From: an uncultured Dietzia sp.
GTDB lineage: Bacteria > Actinomycetota > Actinomycetes > Mycobacteriales > Mycobacteriaceae
Assembly: GCA_946570335.1 (NCBI GenBank)
Contig: CAMNYG010000066.1
Coordinates: forward strand, 1-6,945
Length of the DNA stretch: 6,945 bases
Reading direction: 5' to 3'
Shown: positions 1-4,888 of the stretch, one piece after another
Position numbering within the stretch: the first letter of the stretch is position 1
Layout of the letters: the number at the start of each line of letters is the position of its first letter
The notes under the pieces: generated by a model
Told to the model about the DNA's origin: nothing
Databases searched by the model: none
What the model saw: only the letters and a program-made list of their open reading frames with translations
Translations under genes and position numbers: made by a program

Positions 1-189
1 GCGGAGGCCCTCCGTGAGGGGGTGGTAGGGGGGGTGGAGGGGGGTGGGGGCGGCGGCGCGGGGGAGGGTGGGCACGACGACGACGAGGCCCAGCGTCAGG
101 GCGAATGCAGAGGCCAGGGCGGCGAGGCTCCGGGGGAGGTGCGTGCGGCGGGTGGGGGTGGCTCGGGCAGGCGTACCGGCTGGAGTCAT
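1..189 (-). CDS. Exported protein, N-terminal part only (gene runs off left edge)
   Basis: An open frame of 63 codons runs on the minus strand from ATG at 189 to the window edge without a stop. Residues 14-19 are basic (RRTHLPR). They are followed by a hydrophobic core of about 22 residues (SLAALASAFALTLGLVVVVP) and then an alanine-rich stretch (LPRAAAPTP) that offers a signal peptidase cleavage site near residue 47. This is a typical secretory signal peptide, here with an Arg pair before the core. The following segment is rich in Pro and His and I do not recognise it. The start is supported by a -35/-10 pair with the -10 box six bases before the ATG and by the signal peptide beginning soon after. 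The rest of the protein lies outside the window, so its function cannot be called. It could be a cell-wall enzyme, but that is only a guess from its regulatory region. Confidence 0.7.
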   Translation of the reverse strand, partial: MTPAGTPARATPTRRTHLPRSLAALASAFALTLGLVVVVPTLPRAAAPTPLHPPYHPLTEGLR

Positions 190-195
190 GGGGCG

Positions 196-224
196 AGTAT
201 GTGCCACCAACACCAGTCACACAA
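196..224 (-). promoter_or_regulatory. Promoter of the exported-protein gene (leaderless)
   Basis: On the minus strand, TTGTGT (224-219), a 17-base spacer and CATACT (201-196) form a -35/-10 pair. Six bases separate the -10 box from the ATG at 189, so transcription would start at or next to the start codon. No Shine-Dalgarno sequence fits. Confidence 0.5.
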
Positions 225-239
225 GTAACTTGCGCAACA
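216..239 (+). promoter_or_regulatory. Tandem GTnAC-like direct repeats, cluster A (possible response-regulator site)
   Basis: GTCACA (216), GTAACT (225) and GCAACA (234) recur at exact 9-base steps. An inverted copy, TGTTGC, follows at 242-247, giving the dyad CGCAAC-ATTT-GTTGCG at 233-248. CAAGT-A-ACTTG at 222-232 is also a perfect dyad. The cluster covers and lies upstream of the -35 box of the minus-strand exported-protein gene. GTCACA/GTAACA direct repeats resemble sites reported for the actinobacterial response regulator MtrA. That link is inference. Confidence 0.35.
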
Positions 240-291
240 TTTGTTGCGGGGTTGTCGGAGCCCTTCTGTCTGCCCGCCGAAGGTCCGGTGC

Positions 292-307
292 CGTGACGAC
301 AGTCACG
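292..307. promoter_or_regulatory. Crp/GlxR-type binding site
   Basis: CGTGACGACAGTCACG is a perfect dyad of the form CGTGA-N6-TCACG, and the symmetry extends one base further on each side (291-308). It matches the established actinobacterial Crp/GlxR consensus, (C/T)GTGA-N6-TCAC(G/A). The site lies midway between the divergent genes starting at 189 and 410. Its centre is about 110 bases from both start codons, so either gene could be the target. Confidence 0.6.
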
Positions 308-338
308 GATTCGCAACAACCTGTAACACGCTGTCCCA
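302..338 (+). promoter_or_regulatory. GTnAC-like direct repeats, cluster B
   Basis: GTCACG (302), GCAACA (313), GTAACA (323) and GTCCCA (333) occur at steps of 11, 10 and 10 bases. This puts them on one face of the helix. The first copy is shared with the right half of the Crp-type dyad. Spacing of 10-11 bases between direct half-sites is usual for OmpR/PhoB-family response regulators. Together with cluster A this looks like a multi-site regulatory region, but the units are degenerate. Confidence 0.3.
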
Positions 339-365
339 TCCGTGCGATAGCGCGAAATCCGCGCC

Positions 366-401
366 TACCCTGGGGGTCAGTATTCGCTGACCAGTCGGGA
401 G
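366..401 (+). promoter_or_regulatory. Probable -10 box, start-site dyad and RBS of the small hypothetical gene
   Basis: TACCCT (366-371) fits the actinobacterial TANNNT -10 pattern and would put transcription start near 378; no good -35 is visible. GGTCAG-TATTCG-CTGACC (375-392) is a perfect 6-bp dyad that would straddle the start site, as a repressor operator does. GGGAG (397-401) sits eight bases before the ATG at 410 and is a good Shine-Dalgarno sequence. Confidence 0.4.
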
Positions 402-409
402 TGCCCCTC

Positions 410-682
410 ATGACCGATGCCATCGATCTCACAACGCCGCGGTACCGCCAGAGCCTCGTCACCGAGGTCGACGGGCCGGAGGATGACCCGTTCCTCGAGG
501 TGCTCGTCACCGAGACGGTGGTGCTGGACGAGGACGGTGCGGGTCGTGGGATGCCGGAGCTCAGGCTCCGCACGGGCGGCGACGGGATCGTGTTGACCGA
601 CAGGGATCAGGTCCTGCGACTGCAGGCGCTGATCAACCGGGCGGCCAACGAGTGGCGCGAGTCGGCCTCCCACCTGGCCTGA
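410..682 (+). CDS. Small acidic hypothetical protein (90 aa)
   Basis: I do not recognise this 90-residue protein. It has no signal peptide, membrane segment or cysteine. The first half is acidic (EVDGPEDDPFLEV, VVLDEDG). The middle has short beta-prone stretches (FLEVLVTETVVL, ELRLRTGGDGIVLT), and the C-terminal third (RDQVLRLQALINRAANEWRES) should form an amphipathic helix. A compact alpha/beta fold is likely. The frame is open upstream of the ATG at 410. I chose this start because GGGAG lies eight bases before it, and the upstream bases carry promoter and operator sequences. The gene stands alone: it is divergent from the exported-protein gene and convergent with the pentapeptide-repeat gene. 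Coding is likely from the third-position GC bias and the RBS, but no function can be assigned. Confidence 0.7.
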   Translation: MTDAIDLTTPRYRQSLVTEVDGPEDDPFLEVLVTETVVLDEDGAGRGMPELRLRTGGDGIVLTDRDQVLRLQALINRAANEWRESASHLA

Positions 683-684
683 CG

Positions 685-697
685 CCGGCTTCGCCGG
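685..697. terminator. Weak stem-loop between convergent genes
   Basis: CCGGC-TTC-GCCGG forms a 5-bp GC stem three bases after the stop at 682 and 12 bases beyond the stop of the opposing gene. It has no T-tract. A second pairing (683-687 with 702-706) is possible. It is a plausible terminator only by position. Confidence 0.3.
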
Positions 698-709
698 GTG
701 TCGGCGCGG

Positions 710-1399
710 TCAGATGACTCGGATCCCGGTCTCGCCGATGAGCGCCAGTCCCACACTCAACACCTGTTCGGCCGAGATCACCGCGCCGCGCAGCGCCGAG
801 GCTCCGCGGATGTTCTCCACATCGGCTCCCCGCAGGTCGGCCACGGAGAGGCGTGCCTGCTCGAAGTTCGCCCCGTGCAGATCCACGCCCTCGGTGGACA
901 GGTCCGCTACCCGGGAGTCGAGCAGGTCGGCCTGGCGGCAGCGGGTCCCCGCCAGGCGGATTCGTTGTAGCCGGGCCATCCGGAAGTTGATCAGGTCGGC
1001 GTGGCAGTCCTCGAACGACACGTCGTGCAGTCGCGCGGCGGAGAGTACGAGTCCGGTCAGGCGGCAGCCCACGAACCGCACACGGGTGAGGGTGGCGCCG
1101 TCGGCCACGAGGCCGGACAGGTCGCAGTCGCGCACCTCGACGTCGGTCAGGCGGAGGTCGTCGGCGCGCGCCCCGCTCAGGCGCAGGCCCTCCAGGACGG
1201 ACTCCCGGATCTCCATGCCGCCCAGGTGGGCGGGGCTGTCCGCGGGGTCGGGACCGTCCGCGGCGGTGGCCAGGACGCCGTCCCAGAGGCCGTCGGGTTC
1301 GAGGTCCGAGCGCGGGGCGTCGAGCTGTTCGCGCCGGGGCAGGCCCGGGGCGGTGGGCGGTCGCGGAGATTCGGAACGACGACGAAGCGGAGGGGGCAC
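710..1399 (-). CDS. Pentapeptide-repeat protein
   Basis: The 229-residue protein has a Pro/Arg-rich, probably disordered N-terminus (1-60). From about residue 67 to 206 it runs in one unbroken five-residue register of the A(D/N)LXX type. Examples are CDLSG (92), CRLTG (112), ARLHD (122), ADLLD (157), VDLHG (172), ANFEQ (177) and ADLRG (187). About 28 units should build a right-handed quadrilateral beta-helix of about seven coils, capped by the hydrophobic C-terminus (VISAEQVLSVGLALIGETGIRVI region). No signal peptide is seen, so it is probably cytoplasmic. Some family members (MfpA, Qnr) mimic DNA and bind gyrase, but most have no known role, and nothing here points to gyrase. The start is GTG at 1399, with a TAGGGT -10 box six bases upstream. 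An internal ATG at residue 62 is an alternative and would keep the whole repeat domain. Confidence 0.85.
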   Translation of the reverse strand: MPPPLRRRSESPRPPTAPGLPRREQLDAPRSDLEPDGLWDGVLATAADGPDPADSPAHLGGMEIRESVLEGLRLSGARADDLRLTDVEVRDCDLSGLVADGATLTRVRFVGCRLTGLVLSAARLHDVSFEDCHADLINFRMARLQRIRLAGTRCRQADLLDSRVADLSTEGVDLHGANFEQARLSVADLRGADVENIRGASALRGAVISAEQVLSVGLALIGETGIRVI

Positions 1400-1405
1400 G
1401 AGCCC

Positions 1406-1411
1406 ACCCTA
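1406..1411 (-). promoter_or_regulatory. -10 box of the pentapeptide-repeat gene (leaderless)
   Basis: TAGGGT on the minus strand fits TANNNT. It lies six bases before the GTG start at 1399, so the transcript would begin at or beside the start codon. No convincing -35 is present. Confidence 0.45.
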
Positions 1412-1482
1412 GGCGTGCCGCGGCTGCCCGGGTCGGGCCCGCCTGGGAATCCGGGGTGGGCAGGAGTAGCCTCGGACGCAGC

Positions 1483-1502
1483 GATAGACAGATCGGTCTA
1501 TC
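1483..1502. promoter_or_regulatory. 20-bp TetR-type operator upstream of the DUF4395 gene
   Basis: GATAGAC-A-GATC-G-GTCTATC is a palindrome of 7-bp arms around a central GATC, with a single mismatched pair (1490/1495). Its core, TAGACAGATCGGTCTA, differs by one base from TAGACC-N4-GGTCTA, which I recall as the operator core of the electrophile-sensing TetR repressor NemR of E. coli. It ends 24 bases before the ATG at 1526, where a repressor would block transcription. The opposing pentapeptide gene starts 84 bases away. No TetR gene is in the window. Confidence 0.65.
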
Positions 1503-1514
1503 TGGAGTGTGGAG

Positions 1515-1520
1515 AGAGGG
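1515..1520 (+). promoter_or_regulatory. Ribosome binding site of the DUF4395 gene
   Basis: AGAGGG, within the purine-rich stretch 1511-1520, lies five bases before the ATG at 1526. It decides this start over the open frame upstream. An in-frame ATG two codons later is less well placed. Confidence 0.6.
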
Positions 1521-1525
1521 TTTCG

Positions 1526-2038
1526 ATGAGCATGCGCGAGGTGTTCGCCTTCCCCGAGATCGTCAACGACTACGCGGCCCGCTGCACCGCGGCACTGGTG
1601 GTCGCGCTCGCGGTGCTCACGATCGTGGTCCCGGCGCCGCTCCAGGCCTGGCTCGCCGGTGTGCTCGTCGTGGGCTTCGCCCTGCGCGTGGCCGGCGGCC
1701 CCCGTTATTCGCCGTTCGGTCGGCTGTCGGTGCACGTCCTGGCACCCATGGTCAGCGCGGGGCCCAAGATGGTGGCGGGAGCGCCCAAACGGTTCGCCCA
1801 GGCGATCGGCCTGGTGATGTCCGCCGTCGCGCTGGGGCTGTTCGTCGCCGGCTTCGCCACCGCGGGCACCGTGGTCCTGTACGTGCTGGTGCTCGCGGCG
1901 CTCGCCGAGGCGGCGCTCGGTTTCTGCCTCGGCTGCTGGATCTACGGGCGATTGCAGCGGGCCGGGATCGTCTCCGAGAGCGCCTGCGTGGACTGCGCCG
2001 ACATCTGGGCGCGACCCGGGATGAACTCCGGGAACTGA
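1526..2038 (+). CDS. DUF4395 family integral membrane protein with two CxxC motifs
   Basis: The 170-residue protein matches the DUF4395 family in layout. The hydrophobic segments are at about 21-36, 39-56, 94-111 and 114-133. The conserved loop GPKMVAGAPKRFAQAIG (79-95) and the hallmark FCLGCWIYG (133-141) end the last helix. A second pair, C154-V-D-C157, lies in the C-terminal tail, and Cys20 is at the start of the first helix. The biochemical role of the family is not known to me. The paired cysteines suggest redox or metal chemistry at the membrane (inference). Start, RBS and length are all normal. The gene is divergent from the pentapeptide-repeat gene and carries a TetR-type operator just upstream, so it is probably induced by a specific signal. 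A stem-loop after its stop suggests it is transcribed alone. Confidence 0.85.
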   Translation: MSMREVFAFPEIVNDYAARCTAALVVALAVLTIVVPAPLQAWLAGVLVVGFALRVAGGPRYSPFGRLSVHVLAPMVSAGPKMVAGAPKRFAQAIGLVMSAVALGLFVAGFATAGTVVLYVLVLAALAEAALGFCLGCWIYGRLQRAGIVSESACVDCADIWARPGMNSGN

Positions 2039-2040
2039 AC

Positions 2041-2077
2041 CCGCCCGCCCCCGCGTCGACGACGCCGATCCGGGCGG
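2041..2077 (+). terminator. Candidate terminator after the DUF4395 gene
   Basis: CCGCCCG (2041-2047) pairs with CGGGCGG (2071-2077). Inside it, GCGTC (2053-2057) pairs with GACGC (2061-2065) around a 3-base loop, giving a two-part stem with a symmetrical 5+5 internal loop. It starts two bases after the stop codon. There is no T-tract, which is common in high-GC actinomycetes. Confidence 0.45.
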
Positions 2078-2095
2078 TTGGCCACATCGAGAGGT

Positions 2096-2101
2096 TACTG
2101 T
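2096..2101 (+). promoter_or_regulatory. -10 box of the TM2-type protein gene (leaderless)
   Basis: TACTGT fits TANNNT and ends six bases before the ATG at 2108. GAGAGG at 2089-2094 is 13 bases from the ATG, too far for a normal RBS, so a leaderless transcript is the better reading. Confidence 0.5.
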
Positions 2102-2107
2102 GGGGCC

Positions 2108-2767
2108 ATGAGTTACCCCGCCGATGACCACCGTCCCGAGGGATCCGACGACCTCCCCTCGGACGGCACCTCGACCCCGTCGAACGACTGGCGGAACGAG
2201 CCCGCGCCGGGGACCACCCCCGACCCCGACCCGTACGGCACCGGCGGACAGGGCTTCGCGAACCCCCACCCGGCAGACCCGTTCGCCGCCGGAGGCTACG
2301 GAGCGCAGCCCTACGCGCCGGGTCCGCAGGGCCACTACCCGGGACAGCAGTACGGTGACCCGACCTACGGGAGCCCGATCGGGAACCCGACGGGGGCGCC
2401 GACCTACGGGGCGCAGCCGTACGGCGCGTTCGGATACGACGTCCAGCCCTACGCCGCACCGGGTTACGGGGCGCAGCCGTACGGGGCGCCGGGATATGGC
2501 GCGGTCCAGCCCTATGGGCAGGTGCCGCAGGCGGCGCGCAAGGATCCGGCTCTCATGCTGGTGGCGTCGCTGATCATCCCGGGCCTGGGCACCATCCTCA
2601 ACGGTGAGACCGGCAAGGGGATCGGCATCCTCGCCGGATACATCATCGGCGCGCTGCTGTCGGTGATCCTCATAGGACTGCCGATCATGTTCGGCTTCTG
2701 GATCTGGGGGATGGTCGACGCCTATTCCGGGGCCAAGGACCACAACGCCCGCCACGGTCTCCCCTGA
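2108..2767 (+). CDS. Tyr/Gly/Pro-repeat protein with C-terminal TM2-type membrane domain
   Basis: The 219-residue protein has two parts. Residues 1-143 are hydrophilic and low in complexity. An acidic, Pro/Ser-rich start is followed by Gly-Tyr-Gln-Pro repeats with YGAQPY three times (64, 100, 120) and QPY at 113 and 134. Residues 145-219 resemble the TM2-type domain: a charged KDP lead-in, a hydrophobic helix with LIIPGLGTILNGETGKG (154-171), a long second hydrophobic region (172-203) and the closing DAYSGAKDHN (204-213). The likely arrangement is a membrane anchor with a flexible tail. Actinobacterial proteins of this build are common and mostly uncharacterised. The peptidase gene follows 52 bases later on the same strand. 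That gene has its own -10 box, so the two may be transcribed separately or together. Start ATG 2108 is chosen for its -10 spacing. Confidence 0.8.
   Translation: MSYPADDHRPEGSDDLPSDGTSTPSNDWRNEPAPGTTPDPDPYGTGGQGFANPHPADPFAAGGYGAQPYAPGPQGHYPGQQYGDPTYGSPIGNPTGAPTYGAQPYGAFGYDVQPYAAPGYGAQPYGAPGYGAVQPYGQVPQAARKDPALMLVASLIIPGLGTILNGETGKGIGILAGYIIGALLSVILIGLPIMFGFWIWGMVDAYSGAKDHNARHGLP
2405..2524 (+). repeat. Degenerate 60-bp tandem duplication inside the coding region
   Basis: TACGGGGCGCAGCCGTACGG is found at 2405-2424 and again, identical, at 2465-2484. The two adjacent 60-base units encode YGAQPYGAFGYDVQPYAAPG and YGAQPYGAPGYGAVQPYGQV. A more diverged unit begins near 2297. The repeats keep the reading frame. 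Confidence 0.75.
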
Positions 2768-2806
2768 GGGCACTGCGCGGGCCCACCCCGGACCGCACCG
2801 GTTCCG

Positions 2807-2812
2807 TAACCT
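2807..2812 (+). promoter_or_regulatory. -10 box of the M13 peptidase gene (leaderless)
   Basis: TAACCT fits TANNNT and is seven bases before the ATG at 2820. There is no Shine-Dalgarno sequence between them, so the mRNA probably starts at the initiation codon. Confidence 0.5.
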
Positions 2813-2819
2813 GGGCCGT

Positions 2820-4841
2820 ATGACAGCGACCGAGAACCCCGCCATCGCCACCCCGCGCCCCTCGGGTCTGGACCTGCGCTACGTCGACGCCGACGTGCGG
2901 TCCCGGGACGACCTCTACCAGCACGTCAACGGCACCTGGATCCGCGAGCACGTGATCCCCGCGGACAGGCCGATCGACGGCGCGTTCCTCGCACTGCGCG
3001 ACCTGTCGGAGGAGCGGGTGCGTGACATCATCACCGACGCTCCTGTCGACTCGCGGATCGGCGCCTTCTACGCCTCCTTCATGGACACGGACGCGGTCGA
3101 GTCCGCCGGCGTGGCCGCGCTCGCGCCCGACCTGGCGGAGATCGACGCGGCCACCGACGCGGGCGCGCTGGCCCTGGCCATGGCGCGCCTGGAGGGGACG
3201 GGCGTCGACGGACTCGTCGGTGCGTACGTGAACAACGACGCCAAGAACTCCAGCGAGTACATCCTCTACCTCGTGCAGTACGGCATCGGACTGCCGGACG
3301 AGTCGTACTACCGCGAGCAGCAGTACGGCCCCATCCGGGAGCAGTACACCGAGCACATCGCGCGGATGCTCGTGCTGGCCGGTCTGGCGCCCGAGGGCGC
3401 CACCGGTGAGAGCGCGGCTCGTGCGCGGGCCGAGCGGATCGTGGCGCTGGAGACCCGCATCGCCGCCGCCCACTGGGACGTGGTGGCCCGTCGTGATGCG
3501 GACAAGACCTACAACCCCGTCACCTGGGACGAGCTGCCCACCCTGGCGCCCGGGTTCCCGTGGCATGCCTGGGCGCGCGAGATGGGCGGCACGGAGGAGA
3601 CCTTCGGCCGGCTCGTGGCCATGCAGCCCGACTTCCTCACCGCGGTCGCCGACCTGTGGGCCTCGGAGCCGCTCGAGACCTGGGCGGAGTGGCTGCGCTG
3701 GCGGGTCGTGAGCTCGCGCGCGCCGTATCTGACCTCGGACCTGGTGGACGAGGACTTCCGCTTCTACGGCACCGCCATGTCCGGCACAGAGGAGATCAAG
3801 GCCCGCTGGAAGCGCGGCGTCGCGGCCGTCGAGGCGGCGCTCGGTGAGGAGGTCGGGAAGGAGTACGTGGCGCGCCACTTCCCGCCCGGCCACAAGGCTC
3901 GGATGGAGGAGTTGGTGGCCAACCTCACCGCCGCCTACCGCTACTCGATCAGCCGCCTGCCGTGGATGACCCCGGCCACCCGCGAGCGCGCGCTGGCCAA
4001 GCTCGAGGCGTTCGTCCCCAAGATCGGCTACCCCGAGAAGTGGCGTGACTACTCGGCGCTCGAGGTCAAGGCCGACGACCTGATCGGCAACGTACGGCGT
4101 TCCGCGCAGTTCGAGCACGACTACGAGCTGGGCAAGCTCGGTGGGCCGGTCGACCGCGGAGAGTGGCACATGACGCCGCAGACCGTCAACGCCTACTACA
4201 ACCCGGTGATGAACGAGATCGTGTTCCCGGCCGCGATCCTGCAGCCGCCGTTCTTCGATGCCGACGCCGACGACGCCGCCAACTACGGCGCGATCGGTGC
4301 GGTGATCGGGCACGAGATCGGCCACGGATTCGATGACCAGGGATCGAAGTACGACGGCGAGGGCAACCTCGTCGACTGGTGGACCGACGAGGACAGGTCC
4401 GCGTTCGGCACCCGCGTGGAGAAGCTGATCGCCCAATACGAGGGCCTCACCCCGGACGGCCTGGATCCCGGGAAGGACCGCGTCAACGGTGCCTTCACGG
4501 TGGGCGAGAACATCGGTGACCTCGGCGGACTGACCATCGCACTGCTCGCCTACCGGCTGGCGCAGAGCACCGACGGCGAGCCCGTGCAGGGCACCGACGT
4601 GGGTCCCGAGATCGACGGGATGACAGGCATCCAGCGGCTCATCACCTCCTGGGCGATCGTGTGGCGCACCAAGACCCGCGAGGAGGAGGCTGCCCGCCGG
4701 TTGGCGGTGGACCCGCATTCGCCGCCGGAGTTCCGGTGCAACCAGGTGGTCAAGAACATCGACGACTTCCACGAGGCGTTCGGTGTGACCGAGGGGGACG
4801 GCATGTGGTTGGCGCCCGGGGAGCGGGTCAGCATCTGGTGA
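2820..4841 (+). CDS. zmp1: M13 family zinc metalloendopeptidase (Zmp1/PepO-like)
   Basis: The 673-residue protein is a full-length M13 (neprilysin-type) endopeptidase, close to the 663 residues of Mycobacterium tuberculosis Zmp1. The start, with GLDLRYVDADVRSRDDLYQHVNG (residues 15-37), matches that group. The N-terminal lobe runs to about residue 440. The catalytic part has the substrate-binding NAYY (457-460) and the zinc site HEIGH (H498, E499, H502). The third ligand E563 and D567 lie in GENIGDLGG, and H633 and R639 lie in DPHSPPEFR; all correspond to neprilysin active-site residues. No signal peptide or membrane anchor is present, so it is cytoplasmic or leaves the cell by a non-classical route, as described for Zmp1. 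It cleaves peptides, but its substrate cannot be told from sequence. It is leaderless, follows the TM2-type gene by 52 bases and converges on the Crp/Fnr regulator. Confidence 0.95.
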   Translation: MTATENPAIATPRPSGLDLRYVDADVRSRDDLYQHVNGTWIREHVIPADRPIDGAFLALRDLSEERVRDIITDAPVDSRIGAFYASFMDTDAVESAGVAALAPDLAEIDAATDAGALALAMARLEGTGVDGLVGAYVNNDAKNSSEYILYLVQYGIGLPDESYYREQQYGPIREQYTEHIARMLVLAGLAPEGATGESAARARAERIVALETRIAAAHWDVVARRDADKTYNPVTWDELPTLAPGFPWHAWAREMGGTEETFGRLVAMQPDFLTAVADLWASEPLETWAEWLRWRVVSSRAPYLTSDLVDEDFRFYGTAMSGTEEIKARWKRGVAAVEAALGEEVGKEYVARHFPPGHKARMEELVANLTAAYRYSISRLPWMTPATRERALAKLEAFVPKIGYPEKWRDYSALEVKADDLIGNVRRSAQFEHDYELGKLGGPVDRGEWHMTPQTVNAYYNPVMNEIVFPAAILQPPFFDADADDAANYGAIGAVIGHEIGHGFDDQGSKYDGEGNLVDWWTDEDRSAFGTRVEKLIAQYEGLTPDGLDPGKDRVNGAFTVGENIGDLGGLTIALLAYRLAQSTDGEPVQGTDVGPEIDGMTGIQRLITSWAIVWRTKTREEEAARRLAVDPHSPPEFRCNQVVKNIDDFHEAFGVTEGDGMWLAPGERVSIW

Positions 4842-4845
4842 TGCC

Positions 4846-4888
4846 CGCCGACTATGGCCCCAGCTCCGGGCGCGGTCAGTAGTCGGCG
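4846..4888. terminator. Bidirectional stem-loop between peptidase and regulator genes
   Basis: CGCCGACTA (4846-4854) and TAGTCGGCG (4880-4888) form a perfect 9-bp stem. A nested GCCC/GGGC stem (4857-4860 with 4868-4871) lies inside. The right arm covers the last codons of the regulator gene, whose stop is at 4876-4878; the left arm starts five bases after the peptidase stop. The position suits a shared terminator, though it has no T-tract. Confidence 0.45.

Noticed and set aside
44..409. Upstream in-frame extension of the small hypothetical gene
   Set aside because: This stretch overlaps the oppositely oriented exported-protein start, the Crp-type dyad and the predicted promoter; the RBS supports ATG 410.
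2768..2800. Short GC stems (GGGC/GCCC and CCGG/CCGG) between the TM2-type and peptidase genes
   Set aside because: Arms of 4 bp are expected by chance at this GC content and do not support a terminator.
1409..2851. Minus-strand open frame of 480 codons opposite the DUF4395 and TM2-type genes
   Set aside because: It crosses two real genes and their regulatory sites and shows no domain or RBS.
2685..4772. Minus-strand open frame of 695 codons opposite the M13 peptidase gene
   Set aside because: It is antisense to a gene with all M13 catalytic motifs, lacks any recognisable domain, and is explained by high GC and few stop codons.
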